Assembly: GCA_049610565.1 (NCBI GenBank) | Contig: JBMYZR010000022.1 | Span: 1-35,940 of the forward strand | Length of the DNA stretch: 35,940 nucleotides | From: UBA8752 sp049610565 | GTDB taxonomy: Bacteria > Bacteroidota > Bacteroidia > Flavobacteriales_D > Sanyastnellaceae | Direction: 5' to 3' | In this document: positions 19,468 to 28,530 of the stretch, in pieces | Numbering within the stretch: the stretch's first letter is position 1 | Layout of the letters: every line of letters starts with the position of its first letter | Notes under the pieces: model-generated | What the model saw: only the letters and a program-made list of their open reading frames with translations | Told to the model about the DNA's origin: nothing | Database searches by the model: none | Made by a program: the position numbers and the translations under genes

Positions 19468-19641
19468 TCAATTCGAACAGGGCTGACCGTATGCCCCCAG
19501 CAGGAGCAGGAAGTCCACCACGTCCACGCCATTGAGCCCGTTCACATCGAACGTACAATCCACAGCGCAACCGAACTCGCCCAGGAGCAGGAGGACATCA
19601 TTGACGTTCACGAGTCCATCGTTGTCGAGGTCCTCGGGGCA
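19468..19641 (-). other. 57-residue dockerin-like C-terminal module of the metalloprotease
   Basis: Residues 780-836. The first loop is DLDNDGLVNVND followed by VLLLLGEFGC; the second is the weaker DVNGLNGVDVVD followed by FLLLLGAYG. Cys positions and total length match the C-terminus of the adjacent Asp-box protein. The second loop has lost some canonical Asp positions. Confidence 0.65.
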
Positions 19642-21978
19642 TTCGGCCACCTCCTCGGGGTCGAGGGGGCCTCCGCTGCAGTCGTTGTCGACGCCATCCT
19701 GCGTCCCGGGAGCGCCCGGGTAGACGTCATTACGGGAATCGTCGCAATCGGTTGCATCCAACACGAATCCAATCAAATCGCCTTCACACCCGACCTGGGT
19801 GACGTCGGGGTTGCCGTAGCCATCGCCGTCTGCGTCGGCATACAACGTCACGGGGTCCTCGCAGGAGCCGTCGTCCGAGGAGGCAAAGGGCTCGAAGTTG
19901 CAGGCATTGGGGTCCGTGCAGCCATCGATCTCGTTCAGGGTGAAGTTGCTGTTGCTGACGTCGAAGAAGATGTTGTCGTGGCCGCGGATCTTGATCCGGG
20001 CTTGCGTGGTGGTCGTGGCGGGCAGGAGCACGACGTGTTCGCCGTCATTGGGCACGGCCTCCGCCAGCAGGTACGGCCAGGTGTTGCCCCCGTCCACGCT
20101 GCAGTAGATGTCGACATCGGCACAGTCCACATTGCCTCCGTCAGTGCCCGCCACATCCCAGGTGACGGTGAGGTTGGAGTTGCCCGGTCGGGTGATGGCG
20201 TTGTTGGGGTAGGTGACGAGGAAGGGACCGGTGGTTTCGTCCACGAAGAAGGTCTTCGTGCCGACGGCCACCCCGCCACACCCTGGGTTGTTGTCGCGGA
20301 CGGTGCATTTGAAGGTCAGGGTCCGGTTGTAATCCGGCAGGTGTTCTCCGAAGGAAGTCTGGTTGGAGAGCAGGCTGGTCAGCTTGGGCACCACCCGGGT
20401 CGGCGAGGAGGTCGGGGGGAAGGACCGGATGCAAGGGGCGTTGCCGGACGGATTGTTGAGGTTGTTGTCCCCACTGGTCGTGGCAGGGCCCAGATTGTAC
20501 TGTTCCCAACTGTACGTGAGGATCGTCCCCGCATCGGGGTCGCTGGCCGTGGCCGTCAGTTCAAACGGGGTGGAGGCGGGAATGGAGAAACCTGAGTTGC
20601 CGACGCTCACCGTGGGGGCGGAATTGCCGCTGCCGATCGGGCTGGCGCAGCTGTTTCCGAAGCCTGAGTGGAGGTAGTCCGAGCCTTCAATCAGGCTGTG
20701 CACGTGATAGACGTCATCGGACAGGTTCTGCAGGTTGGGCGCGCAGATGCCGCTGTAGCTCATGATGGTCGAGCCGCTGCCCGGCTCGTAGGCATCCGCA
20801 GAGGACCGGTTGCCGCTGCAGGAGTTGTTGAACGTGTGGTTGCACCCGAACTGGTGGCCCATTTCGTGCCCCACATAGTCCACGTCGAAGGGGTCGTTGA
20901 TGGGGGAGGGCAGTCCGCTCACACCACCGGCCTTGAAGCTGGTGCAGACCGACCCGAGGTAGGCGACACCCCCTCCTCCGGTCGAGAAGACGTGGCCAAT
21001 GTCGTAGTTGCCGGACCCGATCACGTTGTCGCAGGTCGTCTGGTTCTGGCTGAGCATGGCGCTCGTGCTGTTGTTGGAGTAGGGGTCGGTGGACCCATTG
21101 AGGAACACGAGCAGGTCGTTGTTGGGGACCAGGTTGAGGCGAATGGCCAATTCCGGTTCGACGATGCTGTTGATGCGGTTCACCGACGTGTTCATGGCGG
21201 ACAGCGCGCTGCTGACGGTTCCGCCATGGAATTGGCCGTACTCTCCGGTACAGGCGAGGGCGAGGCTGTAGTTGCGGCGGGTTTGGCCATAGGGCGGGCC
21301 GATGCGCTGGGTGATTTTACCATCGTCAAGGCCGAGGTCGCCGTCCACATCGTGGGTGCGTCCCACGCCCATCATCCTCACGTCGCAATCCTGGCGGCGC
21401 TTGGTGGTGCTTCTCATGAATTCGGCCCGGGTGTAGACCATGAGCTGGTCGGTGTGCCAGCGGTTCCAGGGATCGAGGTAGACCGTGCCCCCTTCGGTGT
21501 GGATGATGCCGTGGAAGCCCTGGTCTCCCAAGTCAATCCGACCGAAGATGAGGCCGTTCCGTTCGGATTGGATGAGGTAGCTGGAGATTTGCGGATAGCG
21601 GGCGGCGAGGTCCGGGTGGAGGACGTCAGAGCGCACGACGCGGAAGGAGACGGATTCCCAGCCGGTGATCGCGTTGCCCCCTGGGACCGGCAGGGTCAGG
21701 ATGCAGGAGGAGTTGGACAGCGTCGACCCGGTGCGGTCGGCCGGATTCCATTCCTGGGGAGCGGAAGCGAGGATCTCCACGAGCGCCTCGTGGTCATAGG
21801 CGACCGCGCGGGCTTCGGCCACGGTTTCCCGGTCTTGTTTCACGGTCGCGTCGCCGACCCGCCAGGCGGCGCCTTCAGTGCGAGGAGCCGCAGCATACCA
21901 TTGCGCCTGAAGGCCCAGTGGAATCAGGGTGATCAAGAGAAAGGGGAGGGTGGTCCGAAAGAGCTGGGTCATGGCCAT
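19468..21978 (-). CDS. Secreted metzincin metalloprotease (reprolysin-like, M12B type)
   Basis: 836 residues from the ATG at 21978 (MAMTQLFRTTLPFLLITLIP, signal peptide ending about LQAQ). Residues ~26-215 look like a propeptide. The catalytic domain contains HEMGHQFGCNH: zinc ligands His371, His375 and His381, and catalytic Glu372. A Met-turn follows at Met406 in TIMSYSG. This is the metzincin pattern of reprolysin-like Bacteroidota proteases. Next come Ig-like segments (~460-670), a Cys motif CTDPNACNFEPFASSDDGSC (~688), a MopE-like metal-binding stretch (DADGDGYGNP...DCDDSRNDVYPGAPG, ~713) and a 57-residue dockerin-like C-terminus with Cys pairs. The last feature is shared with the next gene, which starts 34 bases downstream. 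It is predicted to act outside the cell or on its surface; the substrate is unknown. Confidence 0.9.
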   Translation of the reverse strand: MAMTQLFRTTLPFLLITLIPLGLQAQWYAAAPRTEGAAWRVGDATVKQDRETVAEARAVAYDHEALVEILASAPQEWNPADRTGSTLSNSSCILTLPVPGGNAITGWESVSFRVVRSDVLHPDLAARYPQISSYLIQSERNGLIFGRIDLGDQGFHGIIHTEGGTVYLDPWNRWHTDQLMVYTRAEFMRSTTKRRQDCDVRMMGVGRTHDVDGDLGLDDGKITQRIGPPYGQTRRNYSLALACTGEYGQFHGGTVSSALSAMNTSVNRINSIVEPELAIRLNLVPNNDLLVFLNGSTDPYSNNSTSAMLSQNQTTCDNVIGSGNYDIGHVFSTGGGGVAYLGSVCTSFKAGGVSGLPSPINDPFDVDYVGHEMGHQFGCNHTFNNSCSGNRSSADAYEPGSGSTIMSYSGICAPNLQNLSDDVYHVHSLIEGSDYLHSGFGNSCASPIGSGNSAPTVSVGNSGFSIPASTPFELTATASDPDAGTILTYSWEQYNLGPATTSGDNNLNNPSGNAPCIRSFPPTSSPTRVVPKLTSLLSNQTSFGEHLPDYNRTLTFKCTVRDNNPGCGGVAVGTKTFFVDETTGPFLVTYPNNAITRPGNSNLTVTWDVAGTDGGNVDCADVDIYCSVDGGNTWPYLLAEAVPNDGEHVVLLPATTTTQARIKIRGHDNIFFDVSNSNFTLNEIDGCTDPNACNFEPFASSDDGSCEDPVTLYADADGDGYGNPDVTQVGCEGDLIGFVLDATDCDDSRNDVYPGAPGTQDGVDNDCSGGPLDPEEVAECPEDLDNDGLVNVNDVLLLLGEFGCAVDCTFDVNGLNGVDVVDFLLLLGAYGQPCSN

Positions 21979-22151
21979 GTAACAATGTAAGCCCCAAATT
22001 GCTCCATCTCCCCCAGGAAAGGGGCGTCACCGGGCGATGAGATTTGTCATCGTCGTCGGGAAAGAACAGGCGGTCATGTGGAAAACGACTCTCCCTGTAT
22101 CCCGCATTGGGCGGGGATTCTGCGTACTTTTCAGGGTTCAAGAAAAGGAGA
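21979..22151. promoter_or_regulatory. Divergent intergenic region between metalloprotease gene and parE
   Basis: 173 bases without a gene, expected to hold promoters for both directions. On the plus strand TACTTTTC at 22125-22132 matches seven of eight positions of the Bacteroidota -7 element TAnnTTTG, about 20 bases before the parE start; a TTG at 22107 is too close to be an ideal -33. A perfect six-base inverted repeat, CGATGA-gatttg-TCATCG, spans 22035-22052 and could be an operator or simply chance. No clear element is visible for the minus-strand gene. Confidence 0.35.
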
Positions 22152-24032
22152 GTGGCGAAGCAAACGGGACAGAATTACACGGAAAGCGACATCCGGTCGC
22201 TCGATTGGAAGGAGCACATCCGGCTTCGTCCGGGCATGTACATCGGCAAGCTCGGGGACGGAGCCAGCGCGGATGACGGCATCTATGTGCTGCTCAAGGA
22301 GGTCATTGACAACAGCATCGATGAGCACCTCATGGGCAATGGCAAGACCATTGAAATCAGCATCCGCGACGGGGCCGTCCAGGTCCGCGATTACGGCCGG
22401 GGCATTCCCCATGGCGCAGTGGTGGACTGCGTGTCCAAGATCAACACCGGCGCCAAATACAGCGAGGGCGCCTTCTCCAAGACCGTTGGCTTGAACGGGG
22501 TCGGAACCAAGGCGGTCAACGCCCTCTCCACCGAATTCCGCATCGAGAGCTTCCGGGAGGGAGAGGTTAAGGCTGCCCGCTTCGAGCTCGGCGTCCTGAA
22601 GGACGACGAGGCCATTGCCAAAACCTCCCTCCGCAATGGCACCCGAACGTGGTTCAAGCCAGACCCCACCGTGTTCAAGGGCTACCAATACCGCCGTGAA
22701 CACGTCGAGCGGCTGCTCTGGAACTACGCCTTCCTCAACAGTGGACTGACGCTCGTCTTCAACGGCGAGAAGATCCACAGTGAGGATGGACTCAAGGACT
22801 TGATCAAGCAGAACCTCAGCGCCGAGCCGGGGTATCCCATCGTTCACTTGCGGGGCGAGGACATCGAGGTGGCCCTGACCCACACCCAGGCTTACGGTGA
22901 GGACCACTACAGCTTCGTCAACGGCCAGTACACCACCCAGGGCGGAACCCACCAGAAGGCCCTGCGTGAGGCCTTTGTCAAGGTGGTCCGCGACTTCTAC
23001 CAGAAGGAATACGACGCGGGTGACATCCGCATGGGCCTCATGGCGGGCATCGCCGTTCGCGTTCAGGAGCCAGTCTTCGAGTCCCAGACCAAGACCAAGC
23101 TCGGCAGCTCGGAAATCCGTCCGGGCGGCACCAGCATGCGCTCCTTCGTCTACGACTTCCTGAAGGTCGAGCTGGCCAATCACCTCCACCGGAACCCCGA
23201 GACCGCCGAAGCGCTGCTCAAGCGCATCCTCCAAAGCGAAAAGGAGCGCAAGGACCTGGCCGGCATCAAGAAGCTCGCCCGGGAGCGGGCCAAGAAGGCC
23301 AGCCTCCACAACAAGAAGCTCCGGGACTGCCGCGTCCACTTGACCAAGAAGCACGACCGCGCGGAGGAGTCGACCCTCTTCATCACGGAGGGCGACAGCG
23401 CTTCCGGCAGCATCACCAAGGCCCGTGACGTCAACACGCAAGCGGTCTTCTCCCTCAAGGGCAAGCCGCTCAATTGCTATGGCCTGACCAAGAAGGTGGT
23501 CTACGAGAACGAGGAGTTCAATCTGCTCCAGGCCGCCCTCGACATCGAGGACGGGTTGGATGGCCTCCGCTACAACAACGTCGTCATCGCCACGGATGCG
23601 GACGTGGACGGGATGCACATCCGCATCCTGCTGATGACCTTCTTCCTGCAGTTCTTCCCGGACCTCGTTCGGAAGGGGCACCTCTACGTGCTCCAGACCC
23701 CGCTCTTCCGGGTGCGCAACAAGAAGGAAACCCGCTATTGCTACACCGAAGAGGAGCGCGTCGACGCCATCGCCTCCCTCGGGCCCAAGCCGGAGATCAC
23801 CCGCTTCAAGGGATTGGGTGAAATCAGCCCGGACGAGTTCTCCCACTTCATCGGGGAAGACATCCGGCTGGATCCCGTCGACCTCGGCGGCGAACATCAG
23901 CTGGACGACATGCTGGCCTTCTTCATGGGCAAGAACACGCCGGACCGCCAGCGATTCATCATTGACAACCTCCGCGTCGAGAAGGACCCCGACGCCGAGA
24001 AGGCCGAACAGGAAAGCACCGAAGCCGCATGA
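22152..24032 (+). CDS. parE: DNA topoisomerase IV subunit B (ParE/GyrB family)
   Basis: 626 residues from a GTG at 22152; upstream in-frame codons show no conservation. An AGGAG lies only one base before the GTG, an unusually short spacing, so the start is a little uncertain. The GHKL ATPase domain shows WKEHIRLRPGMYIGKLG, VIDNSIDEHLMGNG and GRGIPHG; NGVGTKAVNALS is the ATP-lid region. The TOPRIM domain shows LFITEGDSASGS and ATDADVDGMHIRILL with its metal-binding acidic residues. RFKGLGEISPDEF is near the C-terminus. The length and the ADDGIYVLLKEVIDN segment fit the Bacteroidota ParE type better than GyrB. With ParC it decatenates replicated chromosomes using ATP. The stop overlaps the parC start in ATGA. 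Confidence 0.93.
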   Translation: MAKQTGQNYTESDIRSLDWKEHIRLRPGMYIGKLGDGASADDGIYVLLKEVIDNSIDEHLMGNGKTIEISIRDGAVQVRDYGRGIPHGAVVDCVSKINTGAKYSEGAFSKTVGLNGVGTKAVNALSTEFRIESFREGEVKAARFELGVLKDDEAIAKTSLRNGTRTWFKPDPTVFKGYQYRREHVERLLWNYAFLNSGLTLVFNGEKIHSEDGLKDLIKQNLSAEPGYPIVHLRGEDIEVALTHTQAYGEDHYSFVNGQYTTQGGTHQKALREAFVKVVRDFYQKEYDAGDIRMGLMAGIAVRVQEPVFESQTKTKLGSSEIRPGGTSMRSFVYDFLKVELANHLHRNPETAEALLKRILQSEKERKDLAGIKKLARERAKKASLHNKKLRDCRVHLTKKHDRAEESTLFITEGDSASGSITKARDVNTQAVFSLKGKPLNCYGLTKKVVYENEEFNLLQAALDIEDGLDGLRYNNVVIATDADVDGMHIRILLMTFFLQFFPDLVRKGHLYVLQTPLFRVRNKKETRYCYTEEERVDAIASLGPKPEITRFKGLGEISPDEFSHFIGEDIRLDPVDLGGEHQLDDMLAFFMGKNTPDRQRFIIDNLRVEKDPDAEKAEQESTEAA

Positions 24033-26743
24033 TTGAGGAGAACCACGACGAGGAAGGCCGCGAGGAGCAGGACATGCACCAGGATCCGGAGGGCGGGTCT
24101 TCCGATGGACAACCCGCCGAAGACGGGGAGGGCGATGACGGGACCGGCGCCGACATGGAGCAGGTCATCCGCATCAAGGGGATGTACAACGAGTACTTCC
24201 TCGACTATGCGTCCTACGTCATTCTCGAGCGGGCGGTCCCGCACCTGCACGACGGACTGAAACCGGTTCAGCGCCGCATCCTGCACTCCTTGAAGGAGAT
24301 GGACGACGGCCGTTTCCACAAAGTGGCCAACGCCATCGGCAACACGATGAAGTACCACCCCCACGGGGATGCGAGCATCGGCGATGCCATGGTGCAAATC
24401 GGCCAACGCGAGCTTGCGCTGGACTGCCAGGGAAACTGGGGCAACATCCTCACGGGCGACCGGGCCGCAGCACCGCGTTACATCGAGACCCGCCTGAGCC
24501 CCTTCGCCAAGGAGGCCCTCTTCAATGCCAAGACCACCAACTGGTTGTCCAGCTACGATGGCCGGAACCAGGAGCCGGAGACCTTGCCGGTCAAGTTCCC
24601 GTTGTTGCTCCAGCAGGGGGCGGAGGGCATCGCCGTTGGCCTCGCCTGCAAGATGCTGCCGCACAATTTCAACGAGCTCATCGACGGGTCGGTGGCTTAC
24701 TTGAAGGGGCGGAGTTTCAAACTTTTGCCCGACTTCCCGACGGGGGGAGAGGCGGACTGCGAGCAGTACAACGACGGCCTCCGGGGCGGACGTGTTCGTG
24801 TACGGGCCAAGCTCCGCAAGGAGGACAACAAGACCCTCATCGTCGAGGAGGTGCCCTACGGCGTGACCACCACCTCCCTTATCGAGAGCATCCTCAAGGC
24901 CAACGACAAGGGCAAGATCAAGGTCAAGCGGGTGGAGGACAACACCGCCGACAAGGTCGAGGTCGTCATCCACCTGACCAACGGCGTCAGCCCGGACCGG
25001 ACCATCGACGCCCTCTACGCCTTCACGGACTGCGAAGTGCGCATCGCCCCGAACGCCTGCGTGATCGAGGACGATAAGCCTGTCTTCCTGGGCGTCAAGG
25101 AGATCCTCAAGCGGAGCGCGGACCGCACCCGCATGCTGCTTGGTCGGGAGCTGGAAATCCGGCTGGGCGAGTTGCAGGAAGCGTGGCATTTCGCCTCGCT
25201 CGAAAAGATTTTCATCGAGAACCGCATCTACCGCGACATCGAGGAATGCGAGACCTGGGAGGCCATCCTTCAGGCCATCCACGCCGGACTCGAGCCGCAC
25301 ATCCAGCACCTCATTCGTCCGGTCACCGATGAGGACGTGACGCGCCTGACCGAGATCCGCATCAAGCGCATCTCCAAGTTCGACTCCGAAAAGGCCGACC
25401 AGCGCATTGCCAACCTCGAGGTGGAGATCGAGGAGGTCAAGAACCACTTGGCCCACCTCACCGACTACACGGTGGAGTGGTACCGCCAGCTCAAGAAGAA
25501 GTTCGGCAAGGGCCGCGAGCGCAAGACCGTGCTCAAGGCCTTCGGCACCATCGACAGTGCCAAAGTGGCTGTGGCCAACCACAAACTGTACGCCGACCTC
25601 AAGGAAGGCTTCGTGGGCATCAACATGCCCCGCGGAGAAGGGGAGTACATCTGCGATTGCTCCGACATCGCCGACGTCATCGTGTTCCGCAAGGATGGCA
25701 CCATGCAGGTGTCGAAGGTGACGTCCAAGGCCTTCTTCGGCAAGGACATCCTTCATGTGGGCATCTGGAAGCGGGGCGACGAGCGGACCACGTACAACAT
25801 GATTTACCGCGACGGCAAGAAGTCGGGCGGGGGACGCACGTTCGTGAAGCGCTTCAACGTGACCTCCATGACCCGCGACAAGGTGTACCCCCTCACCAAG
25901 GGGACGCCGGGCAGCCAGGTCCTGTGGTTCAGCGCCAATCCCAATGGGGAAGCAGAGCAGGTGACCGTGCACCTCAGCCGGATGCCGCGCCTCAAGTCCC
26001 TCAAGATCGACGTGGACTTTTCCGAGATTTCCATCAAAGGGCGGGGAGCTGCAGGCAACACGGTGACCAGGTACACCGTCACCGGCAAGGTGGACCTCAA
26101 GAGTGCGGGGTCCAGCACCCTCGGGGCACGGCAGGTCTGGTTTGACGAAAGCGTACGCCGGCTCAATGGCGAGGGGCGGGGACGCCTTCTCGGGGCCTTC
26201 GGTCCGGATGACCGCATGCTCGTGGTCATGGAGAGCGGCGCTTACGAGTTGCTCAAGCCGGAGATGTCGGTCCACTTCCCGGACGACATGATTTTCCTCG
26301 ACAAGTGGCACCGCGACCGGGCGTTGACCGTGGTCCACCTCGACGGCGAGAAACAGGCCGTCTACGTGAAGCGGTTCTTGGCCGAATCCTCCACCAAGAC
26401 GGTGAGCTTCATCGGGGAGGAGGAAGGGTCCAAGATGTTGCTCTTCACGGACCACGGAGCCCCGATCGTCAAGTGCAAGGGCAAGGACCTCGGTGAGCAG
26501 CGCTTCAGCCTCAACGAATTCATCGCCGTCAAAGGGGTCAAGGCCCGGGGCAAGCGGCTGTCCACGGACCACCGCGCCAAGGTGGTGCTCGAGGACACGC
26601 CAGACCCCAACCTCGAGGCCGCTCAACCGGATGAGCCGATGCCCGCCGAGCCGACTCCGAATGCGGAGAATGCCCCAGCGGAATCCCCCGCACAGGACCC
26701 GGGAAAACCCGCTGACGGACAGGCCCAGAGCACCCTCTTCTGA
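24029..26743 (+). CDS. parC: DNA topoisomerase IV subunit A (ParC)
   Basis: 904 residues from the ATG at 24029. Residues 1-45 are a highly acidic, low-complexity leader before the conserved core starts at IRIKGMYNEYFLDYASYVIL. The catalytic tyrosine that attacks DNA is Tyr151 in AAAPRYIETRLSP. The quinolone-region helix reads KYHPHGDASIGDAMV, with Ala at the position of E. coli ParC Ser80; I believe this is normal for the phylum. A coiled-coil tower and a C-terminal beta-pinwheel region follow, and a Pro/Glu/Ala-rich tail of about 40 residues ends QSTLF. ParC cuts and rejoins DNA while ParE supplies ATP energy. The overlap with parE (ATGA) suggests coupled translation of the two subunits. Confidence 0.95.
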   Translation: MIEENHDEEGREEQDMHQDPEGGSSDGQPAEDGEGDDGTGADMEQVIRIKGMYNEYFLDYASYVILERAVPHLHDGLKPVQRRILHSLKEMDDGRFHKVANAIGNTMKYHPHGDASIGDAMVQIGQRELALDCQGNWGNILTGDRAAAPRYIETRLSPFAKEALFNAKTTNWLSSYDGRNQEPETLPVKFPLLLQQGAEGIAVGLACKMLPHNFNELIDGSVAYLKGRSFKLLPDFPTGGEADCEQYNDGLRGGRVRVRAKLRKEDNKTLIVEEVPYGVTTTSLIESILKANDKGKIKVKRVEDNTADKVEVVIHLTNGVSPDRTIDALYAFTDCEVRIAPNACVIEDDKPVFLGVKEILKRSADRTRMLLGRELEIRLGELQEAWHFASLEKIFIENRIYRDIEECETWEAILQAIHAGLEPHIQHLIRPVTDEDVTRLTEIRIKRISKFDSEKADQRIANLEVEIEEVKNHLAHLTDYTVEWYRQLKKKFGKGRERKTVLKAFGTIDSAKVAVANHKLYADLKEGFVGINMPRGEGEYICDCSDIADVIVFRKDGTMQVSKVTSKAFFGKDILHVGIWKRGDERTTYNMIYRDGKKSGGGRTFVKRFNVTSMTRDKVYPLTKGTPGSQVLWFSANPNGEAEQVTVHLSRMPRLKSLKIDVDFSEISIKGRGAAGNTVTRYTVTGKVDLKSAGSSTLGARQVWFDESVRRLNGEGRGRLLGAFGPDDRMLVVMESGAYELLKPEMSVHFPDDMIFLDKWHRDRALTVVHLDGEKQAVYVKRFLAESSTKTVSFIGEEEGSKMLLFTDHGAPIVKCKGKDLGEQRFSLNEFIAVKGVKARGKRLSTDHRAKVVLEDTPDPNLEAAQPDEPMPAEPTPNAENAPAESPAQDPGKPADGQAQSTLF

Positions 26744-26758
26744 CCTAATTTCGACCCC

Positions 26759-28156
26759 ATGAACCGCACCTTCCTGATCCTGTCGGTCTGCCTGATGCTG
26801 GCCGCCTGCAACTCCGGCGGAGACGCCCCCATGGAGACCCCCGATGTCCTCGTGCACCCGGAATGGTCCCAGAGCGCTGTCATCTACGAGATGAACGTCC
26901 GCCAGCATTCTGCCGATGGAACCCTCAACACGGCCATGGCCGACCTCGCCCGCCTGAATCAGCTCGGGGTCAACATCGTTTGGCTCATGCCGGTGCACCC
27001 CATCGGAGAGGTGAACCGGAAAGGTGGGGAGAACCAGGACAACTACCTGGTTCAGCCAGGCAGCACGTCCCTCGGAAGCCCCTACAGCGTCCAGGACTAC
27101 ACCGCACTCAACCCGGACTACGGCACGTGGGAGGACTTCGATGCCTTCGTGTCCAAGGCGCACGACTATGACATGAAGGTCATCCTCGATTGGGTGGCCA
27201 ACCACACGGCGTTTGATGCCGTCTGGACGCAGGACAGCATCGGCATGGGGTACTACCTGTTGGATTCCCTCGGTGGACTCCAACCGCCCATCGGCACCGA
27301 TTGGGTCGACGTGGCCCAGCTCGACTGGGACAATGGAGAGGCCAACGGTCTGTATGCCGCGATGGAGGAGGCGATGGCCTTCTGGGTACGCGATCACGAC
27401 ATCGATGGCTTCCGATGCGACGTGGCCGAGAAGGTGCCGACCGCATTCTGGAACCGCGCCCGGCGGACGCTCGAGGAGATTGAGCCGGAGCTGTTCATGC
27501 TCGCCGAGGCCGAAGTGCCCGAGCACCACGACCGGGCCTTCGATGCCAGCTACGCGTGGGAGTTCCACCACATCACCAACGAGGTGGCCAAAGGCAACAT
27601 GTCGGCGGACGATGTGCGCGACTACCTCGACCGCGAGGCGGAGAAATTCCCCGACTCCGCGTACCGGATGACCTTCGTGACCAACCACGACGAGAACTCC
27701 TGGAACGGAACGGCCCGGGAGCGCTACGGGGATGGCGTCCGTGCCATGGCCGTGCTCTGTGGAACGGCTTTCGGCATGCCCCTCATCTACGGCGGCCAGG
27801 AGAGCGACATGGACAAGCGCCTGCGGTTCTTCGAAAAGGACACCGTGCCGTGGGGCCAGTACCGCTCCATGTCCTTCTACCGGTTGATCAACGACCTGCA
27901 TCACCGCTACACGCCCCTCTACAACGGGGAGTTCGGCGCGAAGGCGGTCCAGCTCGTCGACGAGGGCAACGTGCTCTACTACGAGCGCAGCGATGCGGAC
28001 TACTCCGTTCGCGTGGTGATCAACCTGAGTGGCGAGGCGGCGGAATTCACGCCGGAGGGCCTCGACGGATACCGCGCCACCTTCAACCGGCAGAACCTCT
28101 CGAAGACAACCTGGGAGCCCTGGGACTTCGAGGTGTTCGTGAAGGCCGTTTCATAA
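26759..28156 (+). CDS. GH13 alpha-amylase-family lipoprotein
   Basis: 465 residues from the ATG at 26759, 15 bases after parC. MNRTFLILSVCLMLAACNS is a lipoprotein signal with lipobox LAAC. The (beta/alpha)8 barrel carries the GH13 conserved regions: VILDWVANHT (region I), GFRCDVAEKV with the probable nucleophile Asp221 (II), LFMLAEAE with the probable acid/base Glu250 (III) and FVTNHDENSW with Asp311 (IV). A short C-terminal beta domain follows. It probably hydrolyses or rearranges alpha-glucans at the cell surface or in the periplasm. The exact substrate cannot be read from the sequence. No SusC/SusD pair or other glucan genes are nearby, so this is not a typical polysaccharide-utilisation locus. 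Confidence 0.92.
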   Translation: MNRTFLILSVCLMLAACNSGGDAPMETPDVLVHPEWSQSAVIYEMNVRQHSADGTLNTAMADLARLNQLGVNIVWLMPVHPIGEVNRKGGENQDNYLVQPGSTSLGSPYSVQDYTALNPDYGTWEDFDAFVSKAHDYDMKVILDWVANHTAFDAVWTQDSIGMGYYLLDSLGGLQPPIGTDWVDVAQLDWDNGEANGLYAAMEEAMAFWVRDHDIDGFRCDVAEKVPTAFWNRARRTLEEIEPELFMLAEAEVPEHHDRAFDASYAWEFHHITNEVAKGNMSADDVRDYLDREAEKFPDSAYRMTFVTNHDENSWNGTARERYGDGVRAMAVLCGTAFGMPLIYGGQESDMDKRLRFFEKDTVPWGQYRSMSFYRLINDLHHRYTPLYNGEFGAKAVQLVDEGNVLYYERSDADYSVRVVINLSGEAAEFTPEGLDGYRATFNRQNLSKTTWEPWDFEVFVKAVS

Positions 28157-28166
28157 GGGACCTTTC

Positions 28167-28529
28167 ATGAAGGCCATCGCGCTGATCGCCCACGACGGGA
28201 AGAAGACCGAGTTGGGCCTGTTTGCCACCCGGTTTCACGAATTCTTCGCCGGTGTGCCCGTGGTGGCCACCAGCACCACTGGCGCGATGCTCGAAGAGAA
28301 GGGCTTCACCGTGGATCGCGTCGCGTCTGGTCCCAAAGGCGGCGATGCCCAGATTGCGGCCCGGGTAGCGGAAGGCACCATCGCCGGCGTCATTTTCTTC
28401 CGGGATCCGATGGGCAAGCATCCGCACGAGCCGGACATCAACATGCTGCTCCGTCTGTGCGACGTGCACAATGTGCCGTTGGCCACGAATCCGGCCACCG
28501 CGGAATTGATTGTCCGACACCTTGGCTGA
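28167..28529 (+). CDS. mgsA: Methylglyoxal synthase
   Basis: 120 residues from the ATG at 28167. MgsA converts dihydroxyacetone phosphate to methylglyoxal and phosphate, a bypass of lower glycolysis used when phosphate is short. The family motifs are present: ALIAHDGKK (substrate phosphate binding), TSTTGAMLEEKG, SGPKGGDAQIAARV with the catalytic Asp, and IFFRDPMGKHPHEPDINMLL with the second Asp and the conserved His. PLATNPATAELIV ends the fold. The protein is shorter than the 152 residues of E. coli because it lacks N- and C-terminal extensions, as in other short bacterial forms. It lies 10 bases after the GH13 gene and abuts prmC. Confidence 0.95.
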   Translation: MKAIALIAHDGKKTELGLFATRFHEFFAGVPVVATSTTGAMLEEKGFTVDRVASGPKGGDAQIAARVAEGTIAGVIFFRDPMGKHPHEPDINMLLRLCDVHNVPLATNPATAELIVRHLG

Positions 28530-28530
28530 G

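Noticed and set aside
23897..27904. Minus-strand open frame of 1335 codons
   Set aside because: Antisense to parC and the GH13 gene, both with intact catalytic motifs. Long antisense frames are common at this GC content.
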